From Sporosarcina sp. Marseille-Q4943 (GTDB lineage Bacteria > Bacillota > Bacilli > Bacillales_A > Planococcaceae), in contig NZ_OX031157.1 in NCBI RefSeq assembly GCF_943736995.1, positions 310,001 to 374,000 of the forward strand: a stretch of 64,000 nt of DNA, given 5' to 3'. The notes under the pieces were generated by a model that ran no database searches, was not told where the DNA came from, and saw only the letters and a list, made by a program, of their open reading frames with translations. A program made the translations under genes and the position numbers. Positions 18,746 through 28,140 of this stretch are shown in pieces (position 1 is the stretch's first letter; the number at the start of each line of letters is the position of its first letter).

Positions 18746-18791
18746 GACAAAATGACAGGCGGTTGTTGCTGACACTAGCTGCCTGTCATTT
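18746..18791 (-). terminator. terminator of the GntR gene
   Basis: Perfect 11-bp stem AAATGACAGGC/GCCTGTCATTT (18750-18760 with 18781-18791) followed on the minus strand by TTTTGTCT. It separates the regulator from the importer operon. Confidence 0.75.
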
Positions 18792-18826
18792 ACTATTGCT
18801 TGCCGACTGCTTCAAGAGAATGTGCC

Positions 18827-19555
18827 TTATACCCTCTTTCGGACTACGTGGAAGCTGAATTTATCAGCCCTGAAATAGTTTTTGGAGTAAAGGACCATTT
18901 CGCCTTCCTCACTATAATGATGTTGGATCAATACGAGAAGGGGAATGTCAACTCCACATCTAAGTATGGATGACGCTTCATCGTCATACCCGACAGGTTC
19001 AATGTTCGCCACTGCCTGTACAATCCGGATCTTACCTGATTTCTCAATCGATTCAAAAATCGATTCGTTCAACAAGACATCGGAGCCGGCATCGAGATTT
19101 CTGGAAAGCACCTGATCGACACAATAAACGACCGGCTCCCCATCTGCTGTCCTGACTCTTTTAATAGTTACGAGACTATCATCTGCTTCGCAATCAAACT
19201 TCCCCATCAATTCATCAGTTGGGAGACTCTCCTGCACTTCCATGAAAATTGTGCCCGGAACCATTCCTGCATCACATATCATGGAGGAGACGCTTGATAG
19301 CTGTTCAATGCCAGAAGAAAATAATGGCCGCGGATTTACGAAAGTGCCGACACCGTGTTTGCGGACAATGACTTTTTCCTCTTCAAGGACCCGTAATGCT
19401 TCCCGAAGCGTTGCCCTGCTGACGCCAAGTGATCTGGCAAGCTCAAACTCGGATGGGAATCTTTCGTTTTCCTTAAAGACTCCAGCCTCGATATCTTCCT
19501 TCAACCGCTCGATCACTTGCACGTATAAATGCCTTTGATCCGTTTTAACCACCAT
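18827..19555 (-). CDS. ymfC: GntR-family transcriptional regulator (HutC/UTRA type, YmfC-like)
   Basis: 242 aa. The N-terminal winged helix (about 8-75) shows FPSEFELARSLGVSRATLREAL. The C-terminal part is a UTRA effector domain (LVTIKRVRTADGEPVVY, HHYSEEGEMVLYSKNYF). It occupies the ymfC position beside spoIIIE. The adjacent nucleoside importer is an obvious candidate target. A palindrome just upstream of its own ATG could be an autoregulatory operator. The target and effector are inference. Confidence 0.88.
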   Translation of the reverse strand: MVVKTDQRHLYVQVIERLKEDIEAGVFKENERFPSEFELARSLGVSRATLREALRVLEEEKVIVRKHGVGTFVNPRPLFSSGIEQLSSVSSMICDAGMVPGTIFMEVQESLPTDELMGKFDCEADDSLVTIKRVRTADGEPVVYCVDQVLSRNLDAGSDVLLNESIFESIEKSGKIRIVQAVANIEPVGYDDEASSILRCGVDIPLLVLIQHHYSEEGEMVLYSKNYFRADKFSFHVVRKRV

Positions 19556-19572
19556 TTAAATCCCGCCTCCTG

Positions 19573-19603
19573 ATGAGGTTAGACCTCAGATGTGTTACCT
19601 CAT
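19573..19603. promoter_or_regulatory. candidate GntR operator
   Basis: GAGGTTAGACCTC (19575-19587) is a 13-bp palindrome, followed by ACCTCAT (19597-19603) that complements ATGAGGT (19573-19579). It lies 18-48 bp upstream of the GntR start codon. GntR proteins bind short palindromes, so autoregulation is plausible. Confidence 0.5.
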
Positions 19604-19716
19604 TTCCTAATCATCCATACTATATCATTTTCATACTACAAAATAAACATCTGTTTTTCAAAAAAGAATGAATCTATGAATAAACTGGTCTAAAATGTAC
19701 TTCTTTTGTCATGTTT

Positions 19717-22065
19717 TCATGAGTGATAATCCTGATCTGCTGTCGAAGTCAGTACTTGTCTCGGCTTGCTGCCCTCCGGAGGACCTACGACTCCACGCAA
19801 TTCCATTTGATCAACAATCCTCGCCGCTCTCGAATAGCCAATACGAAAACGCCTCTGCAACATGGATACGGACGCTGTCTGCATCTCTACGACGAGCTGG
19901 ACCGCCTCATCATACAACTCATCGGTTTCTTCATACGGTTGGATTTCTTCTACCTCAGTCGGAATCATCTCTTCCTGGTATTGCGCCTTTTGCTGCTCAA
20001 TGACGAAATTAACGACTGCCTCAACTTCCTGATCGGAAACGAAAGCCCCTTGGACTCTGACCGGCTTGGAAGCCCCCGCAGGCAGAAATAGCATGTCGCC
20101 GCGTCCGAGCAATTTCTCGGCGCCCCCTCCATCCAATATTGTCCTCGAATCTACTGCGGATGAGACTGCAAACGCAATTCGTGATGGGATATTCGCTTTA
20201 ATGATACCTGTAATGACATCCACACTCGGACGCTGCGTGGCGATGATTAAATGTATCCCCGCCGCTCGCGCCATTTGGGCAAGTCGAGTGATGGAATCCT
20301 CTACATCACTTGAAGCGACCATCATCAAATCGGCAAGCTCGTCGACGATTACGACGATATATGGCATACGCGGATGCTTTTCATCGTTTTCTTCATTCCA
20401 CTGTTCGATATGTTCGTTATATCCTTCAATATTCCGGGTGCCTGTATGGGAAAACAGCTCGTATCTACGTTCCATTTCAGATACAACCTTTTTCAAAGCT
20501 TGGGATGCTTTGCGCGGATCGGTCACGACAGGCGCCAATAAATGCGGGACGCCGTTGTAGACATTCAGTTCAACCATTTTCGGATCGATCATCATCATTT
20601 TCACTTCATGTGGCTTGGCACGCATTAAAATGCTTATGATGATTCCATTAATGCACACACTTTTCCCGCTTCCCGTCGACCCTGCAACGAGGACGTGCGG
20701 CATTTTATTCAATTCTGCCATCATTGCCTGTCCTGTCACGTCTCGTCCAAGAACGATACTTAACTTCGAGTCGGGTCGATTATTTTCCTTCGAATCGATC
20801 ACTTCCCGCAAACTTACAATGGCAACCGATTTGTTCGGCACTTCTATTCCGACTGCCGACTTACCAGGGATCGGCGCTTCGATTCTTATATCGCTCGCAG
20901 CAAGGGCAAGCGCGATATCGTCTGCCAAGCTGACGATCCTGCTCACTTTCACACCTGTATCAGGCAACACTTCATATTTTGTGACGGCAGGTCCTAAATG
21001 GACTTGGGTCACTTTCGCTTTGACACCGAAGCTTAAAAATGTCCGTTCTAGCTTCTGGGCATTTGCATGAATGGAGTCATATTCTGCAGATTGATCATTC
21101 GCTGGCGTTTGCTTAAGTAATGATGGCGGTGGCAAAATGTATGAAACATTTTCCTCCTCGCCGGATACGCCCGAGTATGTCGGAATCTCACTAGCTTCAG
21201 AATCGATAGCCGGCGGAGCCTCCACTTCCTTCTCGATGACAGCGGCATGCTCATCGTTCGTCGGGGTGGGTTCAATCCTTTCATTGAACGCAGATATGAT
21301 CGGTTTAGATATGATCTCTTCCTGTTCCTCAATCGTTGCAACTGGCCCAATGTCCGGCTCGTCTATTGGTTGCGACCGTTTGGAACGAGTCGTCCTCGAT
21401 TGTGCAGGTTGATTCCTCTTTTTGGGAGTTTTCGTACCTTTTCTTTCTGTTTTCGTTTTTAAAGAAGCGAGAAGCTTCGGACAAAGTTCTGCAATATACG
21501 GGACGAGTGCCTTTCCAGTGAGCAGTATGATTCCAATCAATAAGAGGAGCACACCCGCCACTGTTGCTCCGGCGGAATCGAACAAAGAATGGAATAGGGC
21601 GAAAAGCAGCGCTCCTGCCAATCCTCCGCCGAGGGTACCGCTTCTCGATGCAATGCCTTCGTTCGTGACGAGGACTTTCCACGTCTCTTTAAATGCCGAA
21701 TTGGACATGAGCACTTTGCTCTCGTACAATTCCTTGAATAAATAAATATGGCTAAATAATAGCAGACTTGCCAATATGAATAAGCTGCCGCCGACAATCC
21801 GGTTTTTCCAACCGACCGTTTGTCGTTTCACCATGAAAAGGAGCGCCTGTACAATCAATAGAAGCGGGACAGCCCCATGCCAATTCCCGAATAATAGTCT
21901 CGCAAACGAGGACAAGCCTCTTCCGACGATGCCGAACTCAAAAATGATGATGATAGCGAAGCCGATCATCGTCAACCCGGCCACTTCGTAAATGAGCGGA
22001 TGTATGCCGTCATTCTTCTTTTTGGACGCGGCAGCCTTCTTCCTTTTCTTCGCTTTTTTAGACAA
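19717..22065 (-). CDS. spoIIIE: DNA translocase SpoIIIE/FtsK
   Basis: Septum-located DNA pump that moves the chromosome into the forespore. The 782-aa protein (B. subtilis SpoIIIE is 789) has an N-terminal domain with several membrane helices (about 25-190), a long acidic linker (about 200-320), and an AAA motor with Walker A GSTGSGKS (462-469) and Walker [16 protein letters not shown]-terminal gamma winged helix (about 715-780, [21 protein letters not shown]) reads SRS-type orientation sequences. It lies between the RNase J gene and the GntR gene; tepA, found nearby in B. subtilis, is absent. Confidence 0.96.
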   Translation of the reverse strand: MSKKAKKRKKAAASKKKNDGIHPLIYEVAGLTMIGFAIIIIFEFGIVGRGLSSFARLLFGNWHGAVPLLLIVQALLFMVKRQTVGWKNRIVGGSLFILASLLLFSHIYLFKELYESKVLMSNSAFKETWKVLVTNEGIASRSGTLGGGLAGALLFALFHSLFDSAGATVAGVLLLLIGIILLTGKALVPYIAELCPKLLASLKTKTERKGTKTPKKRNQPAQSRTTRSKRSQPIDEPDIGPVATIEEQEEIISKPIISAFNERIEPTPTNDEHAAVIEKEVEAPPAIDSEASEIPTYSGVSGEEENVSYILPPPSLLKQTPANDQSAEYDSIHANAQKLERTFLSFGVKAKVTQVHLGPAVTKYEVLPDTGVKVSRIVSLADDIALALAASDIRIEAPIPGKSAVGIEVPNKSVAIVSLREVIDSKENNRPDSKLSIVLGRDVTGQAMMAELNKMPHVLVAGSTGSGKSVCINGIIISILMRAKPHEVKMMMIDPKMVELNVYNGVPHLLAPVVTDPRKASQALKKVVSEMERRYELFSHTGTRNIEGYNEHIEQWNEENDEKHPRMPYIVVIVDELADLMMVASSDVEDSITRLAQMARAAGIHLIIATQRPSVDVITGIIKANIPSRIAFAVSSAVDSRTILDGGGAEKLLGRGDMLFLPAGASKPVRVQGAFVSDQEVEAVVNFVIEQQKAQYQEEMIPTEVEEIQPYEETDELYDEAVQLVVEMQTASVSMLQRRFRIGYSRAARIVDQMELRGVVGPPEGSKPRQVLTSTADQDYHS

Positions 22066-22082
22066 TGTTACTCCTCCTTGTT

Positions 22083-22127
22083 AAAAAAGGATTTCCCGCC
22101 GTCAGGTCGGCATGGAAATCCTTTTTT
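22083..22127 (-). terminator. strong terminator after the RNase J gene
   Basis: A 14-bp stem AAAAAAGGATTTCC/GGAAATCCTTTTTT (22083-22096 with 22114-22127) with an inner GCCG/CGGC stem. The T-tract is good on the minus strand. The structure is nearly symmetrical, so it would work on both strands. Confidence 0.9.
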
Positions 22128-22162
22128 TGTACCTCGTGCAATTATGTCGATCTGCCAGATGA

Positions 22163-23830
22163 TCAGTATTCCATAATAATCGGAATGATCATCGGCCTTC
22201 TCTTCGTTTGTTGGAATAAATAAGAGCTCAACGTATCACGGATCTCTTGCTTTATGTTTGTCCATTCGAACGTATCTTTATTCACATACTTTTCCACGAT
22301 TTTCCGTACGAGTTTCCTCGACTCATCAAGCAGCTCCTCTGACTCCCTCACATAAACGAATCCACGGGAGACGATTTCCGGACCTGCAGCAATTCTTTTC
22401 TGTCTGCGGCTTAACGTAATAACGACAGTGAAAATGCCGTCTTGCGACAATAGTTTCCTATCACGCAGGACGATATTGCCAACATCGCCGACACCGATTC
22501 CGTCAATCAGGATATTCCCGGCTTGTACACGGCCGCTCATCCGCATCTTATTATTTTTATATTCTACGATATCTCCTTTGTCCGCAATGAAGATCTGGGA
22601 TTTTTGCAATCCGACCTGCTGTGCCAGTTTCGAATGGGCAATCAGCATTTTGTATTCCCCTTGGATAGGAATGAAATACTTTGGCCGCATTAAGTTCAGC
22701 ATCAGTTTCAAGTCTTCCTGGCTGCCATGTCCCGATACGTGGACATTCTTCGAAGCGGTGAGGACGTTTGCGCCGGCTTTCGATAATTCATTCGCCATTT
22801 GATACATCGACACTTCCATGCTTGGGGATGGCGTGAATGTAATAAGGACTGTGTCTGTCTCTTTTATTTTAATATCCTTATGGAATTTACGGACGATTTT
22901 TTCAAGCGCATCGAGCGGCTCGCCTTGATTGCCCGTAACGATGATTACGATTTGATCATCGGAATACTTGCCGATATCTTTTACGGAGATGACCGTTTCT
23001 TCGTCAATTTGCAAATACCCTAATCGCTTGCCGACTTCAAAATAGCTTTCCAGGCTCTTTCCGACTACTGCAACTTTTTTGCCTGTTTCAAGTGCTTTGT
23101 CGAAGACCTGTTGAATCCGGATGAAGTTGGAAGCATACAACGCTACAAGGATACGACCTTCTGCGCTATGGAATGTGTTTGACAAATGTTCTTCTATAAC
23201 AGATTCGGAAGTTGTATAGCCTGGACGTTCAGCTTCATTCGAATCGGACATAAGGATGAAGACGCCTTCTTCTCCCAAAGCAGCCATTTTTGCAAAGTCC
23301 GGTCGATATTTCCCTTTTGCGGATTGATCAAATTTGAATTCTCCCGTATGAACAATTGCACCTTCACTAGTATGGAAGACGATGCCGAGGGAATCCGGAA
23401 TGCTATGTGTCGTATGGAAGAATGTCACATAGGTCTGTTTGAAATTCATCCGGCTTTTATTCGTCACTTCAAAGAACTTCACGCCTGCAGGTGCCGGCAT
23501 CTCTTTCAGATGCTCTTTGGCGAGGGCGAGCGTCAGCTTGGATCCGTATACAGGTGCTTGCACTTTTTGTAGAAGATAGGCGATCGATCCGATTGCATCT
23601 TCGTGTCCATGCGTCAGGAAGATCCCTTTTACCCGATCTTTGTTTTCCTCGATGTATGTCAGGTCTGGTATAACGATGTCAATACCGAGCATTTCGCCTT
23701 CGGGGAACATGAGTCCCGCGTCGACGATGAAGAGCTCGTCGTCGATTTCGATGACGTACATCGCTTTTCCGATTTCCCCGACCCCTCCTAACGGAATTAC
23801 TTTTATAACTTCATTTTTTGTTTTTGCCAC
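22163..23830 (-). CDS. rnjB: ribonuclease J2-type metallo-beta-lactamase RNase
   Basis: Beta-CASP ribonuclease, partner of RNase J1 in mRNA turnover and rRNA processing. It starts with GTG at 23830 behind GGAGGAAAC. The metallo-beta-lactamase motif reads HGHEDA (74-79), where active J1 enzymes have HxHxDH, and the later HTGD motif reads HTGEFKFD. Such decay is typical of J2, which has little activity alone. The beta-CASP motifs SDSNEAERPGYT, TGNQGEP and VSGHGSQEDL are present, and a C-terminal domain completes 555 aa. The position next to spoIIIE matches B. subtilis rnjB. Confidence 0.93.
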   Translation of the reverse strand: MAKTKNEVIKVIPLGGVGEIGKAMYVIEIDDELFIVDAGLMFPEGEMLGIDIVIPDLTYIEENKDRVKGIFLTHGHEDAIGSIAYLLQKVQAPVYGSKLTLALAKEHLKEMPAPAGVKFFEVTNKSRMNFKQTYVTFFHTTHSIPDSLGIVFHTSEGAIVHTGEFKFDQSAKGKYRPDFAKMAALGEEGVFILMSDSNEAERPGYTTSESVIEEHLSNTFHSAEGRILVALYASNFIRIQQVFDKALETGKKVAVVGKSLESYFEVGKRLGYLQIDEETVISVKDIGKYSDDQIVIIVTGNQGEPLDALEKIVRKFHKDIKIKETDTVLITFTPSPSMEVSMYQMANELSKAGANVLTASKNVHVSGHGSQEDLKLMLNLMRPKYFIPIQGEYKMLIAHSKLAQQVGLQKSQIFIADKGDIVEYKNNKMRMSGRVQAGNILIDGIGVGDVGNIVLRDRKLLSQDGIFTVVITLSRRQKRIAAGPEIVSRGFVYVRESEELLDESRKLVRKIVEKYVNKDTFEWTNIKQEIRDTLSSYLFQQTKRRPMIIPIIMEY

Positions 23831-24001
23831 ATTGTTTCCTCCTATACATTGTTTGAAAAAGACTGGTGTTGGATCATGAACCGTCTATGTATAAATTTTG
23901 GTGAACCTTCTATAGTTACTTTTTAGAATTCCAACTGTCCATTTTCATTTAATTATGTAGTTGCTTGTTTGTTGTATACCCGTCCACAACGACTAAGTTT
24001 C

Positions 24002-24031
24002 ATTATACGTGAGAATGCCCTTACTACACAA
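24002..24031 (-). promoter_or_regulatory. possible promoter of the RNase J gene
   Basis: On the minus strand TTGTGT (24026-24031), an 18-bp spacer and TATAAT (24002-24007). It would give a leader of about 165 nt. The rest of the gap 23831-24268 holds repeat copy C and the dapA terminator. Confidence 0.5.
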
Positions 24032-24050
24032 ACAAAAAAAGCCGGTCAGC

Positions 24051-24179
24051 TGATTTCCGTTCCGGCGCTCGCTTTCCGCGGGCATGGCTTGAGCCTCCTC
24101 GATCGCGAAAGGCGTGCGCCCTGCGGGGTCTCAAGGCTCATGCTATTCCCGCAGGAGTCGAGCGCCTCCACTCCAATCA
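24051..24179. repeat. dispersed palindromic repeat, copy C
   Basis: About 129 bp bounded by TGATT (24051) and AATCA (to 24179). It has the core CTTTCCGCGGGC and TTCCCGCAGGAGTCG. The copy-specific outer arms GGCGCTCG (24064-24071) and CGAGCGCC (24159-24166) are perfectly complementary, and inner arms GGCTTGAGCC and GGCTCATGC also pair. It sits between the rnjB promoter region and the dapA terminator. Confidence 0.8.
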
Positions 24180-24211
24180 ACTAGATTGCCTCACACTTGA
24201 TATTTACCAAT

Positions 24212-24254
24212 AAAAAAAGGTATAATCCCCCAACCTCACGGGGATTACACCTTT
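24212..24254 (-). terminator. dapA intrinsic terminator
   Basis: Stem AAAGGTATAATCCCC/GGGGATTACACCTTT (24216-24230 with 24240-24254, one mismatch) followed on the minus strand by TTTTTTTATTGG, 14 bp after the dapA stop. Confidence 0.9.
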
Positions 24255-24268
24255 GTGTGTAGAGTTAA

Positions 24269-25159
24269 TTATTCAAAAACACGCTCGTTGCTTTTGAATT
24301 TATCCCATACTGCATCGAAGGCGGCGGCGTCTGTTCCGAAAGCGGTTAATGGCATCCGGACGCCTCCCGTTTCGATTCCCATCTTGTTAAGGGCATACTT
24401 GACCGGGACGGGATTTGGAGCGGAAAATACTGCGTGGAATAACGGAAGCAATGTTCTGTGCATCAATGCAGCCATTGCCGTATTTCCTGCTTTGAATGCA
24501 TTGATCATTTGCTGCATTTCAGCTCCGACGATATGGGAGGCTACGGAAATGACGCCATCACCACCGATTGATAATAAAGGCAAGGTCAATGCATCATCTC
24601 CGCTATACACTTTGAATCCATTGTCCGTTCCCGAAATGATTTCGGACATTTGGTCAAGGCTCCCGCTAGCTTCCTTGACAGCGCGGATGTTTTTTATTTT
24701 CGATAGTTCGATGACGGTGTCCGCTTCCATATTGACCGCTGCCCTGCCAGGGATGTTGTATAGAAGTATTGGAAGATCCGTTTCCCTTGCTATATGAGTA
24801 AAATGTGTAACAATTCCTTTTTGGTCGGGCTTATTGTAATAAGGGGTCACAAGCATGATTCCGTCAGCACCTAGTTGATCTGCCTGCTTTGTCAATTTGA
24901 TTGTTTCCGCCGTATTGAAAGTGCCAGTTCCGGCGATGACGGGAATTCTTTTTTTGACGATTTCTATTGCGTATTTGAATATATTCGATTTCTCTTGATG
25001 ATTTAAGGTGGGCGATTCCCCTGTAGTTCCACAGACGATCAATGAATCTGTCCCCGTTGCGATCAAGTGCTCGATCAGTTGCTCAGTCAAGTCAAAATCG
25101 ATGTCTCCAGACTTTGAAAAAGGAGTGACCATCGCTGTGCCTATTTGTCCAAGTTCCAT
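24269..25159 (-). CDS. dapA: 4-hydroxy-tetrahydrodipicolinate synthase
   Basis: Condenses pyruvate with aspartate semialdehyde, the branch-point step to diaminopimelate, lysine and, in sporulating cells, dipicolinate. Visible are the substrate loop CGTTGESPT, the tyrosine motif LLYNIPGRA and the Schiff-base lysine in RAVKEASG. I chose the ATG at 25159 (296 aa), nine bases after AAAGGA; an ATG at 25168 would add three residues. It follows asd directly; dapG, which separates them in B. subtilis, is missing. Confidence 0.96.
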   Translation of the reverse strand: MELGQIGTAMVTPFSKSGDIDFDLTEQLIEHLIATGTDSLIVCGTTGESPTLNHQEKSNIFKYAIEIVKKRIPVIAGTGTFNTAETIKLTKQADQLGADGIMLVTPYYNKPDQKGIVTHFTHIARETDLPILLYNIPGRAAVNMEADTVIELSKIKNIRAVKEASGSLDQMSEIISGTDNGFKVYSGDDALTLPLLSIGGDGVISVASHIVGAEMQQMINAFKAGNTAMAALMHRTLLPLFHAVFSAPNPVPVKYALNKMGIETGGVRMPLTAFGTDAAAFDAVWDKFKSNERVFE

Positions 25160-25229
25160 TCTGACCATTCCTTTTCATGGCATTTAGGTTGAAGCGATTG
25201 CTTCGTCATGGAACAATAGCTTCAAAAAA

Positions 25230-26261
25230 TTATTTAATTAATTCCTCTGCGATTTGAACCGAATTCAGCGCCGCACCTTTCAGCAAGTTATCCGAGACGA
25301 TCCACATATGGAAGCCGGCCGGGTGTTTCGGATCTTTACGGATGCGACCTACAAAAATTTCATCTTTCCCTTCAGCGAACAGCGGCATCGGATACAATTG
25401 TGCCGACGGGTTATCTTGAACGACGACACCCGGCGCTCCTTCCATTGCGGAACGGATATCGGCTACAGTAGCATTTTCATCGTCCGTTTCGATATAGACA
25501 GATTCAGAATGGCCTGTCACAACAGGAAGACGGACACATGTCGCAGTGACTGCCATCTGCTGATCGCCGAATATTTTTTTCGTTTCATTCATCATTTTCA
25601 GTTCCTCTAAAGTGTACCCCGATTCATCGAAAACATCGATTTGAGGAATAGCGTTGAACGCGATCGGATAATGACGTTCTGCAGAAGCACTTGGAAGTAA
25701 TTCCGCTTTGATATTCGCGCGGTCCTCGAACTGCGTGCTTTGCTGCTCAAGTTCGTCGATTGCTTCCGCACCCGCCCCCGAAACTGCTTGATATGTCGAG
25801 ACGATGATCCGGTTGATGCCAAATTTCTCTTTGATCGGTTGAAGCGCTGCAACCATTTGAATCGTTGAACAGTTCGGGTTCGCGATGATTCCAGAATGGT
25901 CCTTCAATGTTTGTGGATTTACTTCTGGAACGACGAGTGGAATGTTTTCATCCATTCTGAATGCGCTCGTATTATCGATAACGACCGCACCGCGTTTCAC
26001 CGCTTCATGGGCAAACTTTTGGGAAATGGAGCCTCCCGCACTGAAAAATGCGATATCGACGCCCTCAAAAGATTCAGGAACCGTTTCTTCGACAACATAT
26101 GTTTGACCGCCGACTGTAATTTCAAGTCCAGCGGATCTTTTGGAAGCAAGTAACTTTATGGACTTTGCAGGGAAATTCCGTTCCATTAGCTTTTCAAGAA
26201 TTTTTGTTCCTACTGCTCCAGTCGCTCCAACAATTGCCACATTCAAATTAGTATTCTTCAT
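25230..26261 (-). CDS. asd: aspartate-semialdehyde dehydrogenase
   Basis: NADPH-dependent enzyme converting aspartyl phosphate to aspartate semialdehyde. The N-terminal GATGAVG (12-18) binds NADP, the catalytic cysteine is C131 in ANPNCSTIQ, and the catalytic histidine lies in VTGHSESV. The ATG at 26261 follows AGGGAGATTGAG and gives 343 aa; the longer open frame adds 30 residues with no family match. It lies downstream of spoVFB in the dipicolinate/diaminopimelate cluster. Confidence 0.97.
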   Translation of the reverse strand: MKNTNLNVAIVGATGAVGTKILEKLMERNFPAKSIKLLASKRSAGLEITVGGQTYVVEETVPESFEGVDIAFFSAGGSISQKFAHEAVKRGAVVIDNTSAFRMDENIPLVVPEVNPQTLKDHSGIIANPNCSTIQMVAALQPIKEKFGINRIIVSTYQAVSGAGAEAIDELEQQSTQFEDRANIKAELLPSASAERHYPIAFNAIPQIDVFDESGYTLEELKMMNETKKIFGDQQMAVTATCVRLPVVTGHSESVYIETDDENATVADIRSAMEGAPGVVVQDNPSAQLYPMPLFAEGKDEIFVGRIRKDPKHPAGFHMWIVSDNLLKGAALNSVQIAEELIK

Positions 26262-26436
26262 CTCAATCTCCCTTTCATTTATAAGGACTATCGGATAAAT
26301 ATACATCTTTCCGGTTATTAATGCAACGGAATAAAATTCAAGTTTATGCACGAATAAAACCGTATCCTATATCCTGTAAGAGTTCATTGGAGAAATTATA
26401 ACATATCTAGAAATATTCTGCTTTGTATCTTTAGTT

Positions 26437-27021
26437 TTATTTATGAATAATTAGTAGTGGCTGGAGTTGTCGGTGTTCGAGGGCTGCTGCCGCAGCAGGG
26501 ACCATCAATGTAAAATCGGATATCAATGAGTTCGGTTTCTTAAAAGGATCGTCTTGACCGAACGGGATGAAATACACATTTTTCGTGTTCAATAATTTCA
26601 TGATGTTAGGACCATTTAGACCTAATGCGTCATTTGTTGATATGCCGAGCAGAACCGGACTTCCATTTCGCAAAGTGGCCTTTGCCGCCATCAATACAGG
26701 CGAATCCGTAGCGGCATTTGCAAATTTGCTAATGGAATTTCCGGTCATCGGAGCAATGATCATGCAGTCGACTGGTGAACTTGGACCGAACGGCTCAGCT
26801 CCAACGATTGTCGAGATAACTTTTTCACCTGTCGCTTCTTCTATTTTAGCAATCCATTCTTCGCCTGTACCGAATCGTGTCGCGGCAGTCAATACCGAAT
26901 GTGTAATGACAGGAACTACAGTCGCCCCATTATCCTGTAAATCGCTAATGACGGGCAATATTTGGTCGTACGTACAATGGGATGCCGTAATACCAAGGCC
27001 AATTCTTTTCCCTTGTAGCAT
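26437..27021 (-). CDS. spoVFB: dipicolinate synthase subunit B
   Basis: Flavoprotein-type subunit of the enzyme that oxidises dihydrodipicolinate to dipicolinic acid for the spore core. Family segments are GLGITASHCTYDQILPV, PMTGNSISKFANAATDSPVLMAAK and LLGISTNDALGLN. At 194 aa it matches B. subtilis SpoVFB (about 200). The start follows AAAGGGG. It lies 12 bp after spoVFA, so the two subunits are co-translated. Expression in the mother cell under sigma-K is the known control, but I did not find the promoter. Confidence 0.97.
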   Translation of the reverse strand: MLQGKRIGLGITASHCTYDQILPVISDLQDNGATVVPVITHSVLTAATRFGTGEEWIAKIEEATGEKVISTIVGAEPFGPSSPVDCMIIAPMTGNSISKFANAATDSPVLMAAKATLRNGSPVLLGISTNDALGLNGPNIMKLLNTKNVYFIPFGQDDPFKKPNSLISDFTLMVPAAAAALEHRQLQPLLIIHK

Positions 27022-27033
27022 CTTTTTCCCCTT

Positions 27034-27813
27034 TCATCTACTATTCATCCTCAGCAACGCTTCGGACAAAGCCTTAGCAGCGTCTGCCGGAAAATGTTTT
27101 CCCGGCAATCCGAGGTGTATTGTATAGTATTCATCAGGGGCATTGTCCCTTAGGCAACCCGGCGCAGATGCCAAATCATAAATGCGCAATGTGGAGTCCG
27201 CTCCGACATCCAGCCATTTCGAAGGTATTGTATTTACGAGAATTCCTTTTACGTCAACCGTACCTGTCGGCAATTGCATTGTTTCATAGCCGCTTGCGGC
27301 CGCTTCACCTAGCTGATCAGGGGAACGCGCCAAAATCGTTACAGAGGCTCCAAGTGACGAGAGGACAGCAGCTGTCATTTTACCGACTTTGCCAAACCCG
27401 GCAATATGGAAATGTTCACCTGAAATACGTCGTTTTGACGTTTGATAGTATTCAAGCAGAAACCCTTCCGCTGTTAACAATGCATTTTCCCAGACGAATT
27501 CCACTTCCTTCAAATAGGGTCTGATTGTGATACCCGCTTCATGAAAAGCCGCCAGCCAATCATTAGTGGCCATTCCGGGATAGAGAATCGTTTTTTTATT
27601 AATTTTATCGACTGGAATGGTGCCTTCCATTTGCAGAATCGGAAAAACGATATGAGTGGGAGATAGTTCATCAAGAATGACGGCTAACTGGTCGGAATAA
27701 TTGTTTCCTTCATAATGAAGCACATTGAAACCTTGTTCCTTCATAATGCGGCTGCATTCGGATATTCTGCGGTCTGTTCCGATGAACAGCCAGTTTCCGT
27801 CAATTGTCGTCAA
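27034..27813 (-). CDS. spoVFA: dipicolinate synthase subunit A
   Basis: NAD(P)-binding subunit of dipicolinate synthase. It shows the Rossmann motif HIAGFGKVGKMTAAVL mid-protein and an N-terminal SpoVFA-specific domain (FIGTDRRI, PILQMEGTIP). No ATG suits the family alignment. A TTG at 27813, nine bases after GGGGG, gives 259 aa. That start lies inside the end of ymxH (14-bp overlap), indicating translational coupling. The longer frame up to 27867 is less likely. Confidence 0.92.
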   Translation of the reverse strand: MTTIDGNWLFIGTDRRISECSRIMKEQGFNVLHYEGNNYSDQLAVILDELSPTHIVFPILQMEGTIPVDKINKKTILYPGMATNDWLAAFHEAGITIRPYLKEVEFVWENALLTAEGFLLEYYQTSKRRISGEHFHIAGFGKVGKMTAAVLSSLGASVTILARSPDQLGEAAASGYETMQLPTGTVDVKGILVNTIPSKWLDVGADSTLRIYDLASAPGCLRDNAPDEYYTIHLGLPGKHFPADAAKALSEALLRMNSR

Positions 27814-28075
27814 TATCAAATTCCCCCAGACTATGCGTTTTTCCAAATAGAATACGATGTTCGCCAATCAAAACGATTTCACTCCACGGTATGAATTCTG
27901 TTGTCTCTTGTTCCCTGCCACGGAATGGAAATCGACCAAATTTCTTTTTTACTTCGAAACCTATGATTGCTCCTGTTTTTCGATTGAAAATCAGATCTGT
28001 ATCTGCTAGAAATCCATACCTGATTCCTTCTTCCACTTGGATAAGCTCTTTTTGCGCCATTTCGGATAGCAGCAA
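27800..28075 (-). CDS. ymxH: YlmC/YmxH-family PRC-barrel protein
   Basis: Small PRC-barrel protein of the sporulation-associated YlmC/YmxH family. The likely start is a TTG at 28075 seven bases after AAGGGGG, giving 91 aa (LLLSEMAQKELIQVE...), which fits the family N-terminus; the frame to 28138 has 21 unrelated residues. The core DTDLIFNRKTGAIIGFEV and the IPWSEIVLIGE end are typical. It lies between mlpA and spoVFA as in B. subtilis. Molecular function is unknown. Confidence 0.85.
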   Translation of the reverse strand: MLLSEMAQKELIQVEEGIRYGFLADTDLIFNRKTGAIIGFEVKKKFGRFPFRGREQETTEFIPWSEIVLIGEHRILFGKTHSLGEFDIDDN

Positions 28076-28140
28076 GTCGTTGCCCCCTTTTAATTGTCCT
28101 GCATTATCATATGATTCAGGGAAGGCAAAGCTGCACATTT

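Noticed and set aside
13824..19603. ABC importer block as a horizontally acquired island
   Set aside because: Base composition and codon use look like the neighbours, and no integrase, tRNA or flanking repeats are seen.
26262..26436. Possible lysine riboswitch near asd or dapA
   Set aside because: The gaps here and at 25160-25229 are too short and show no L-box-like elements.
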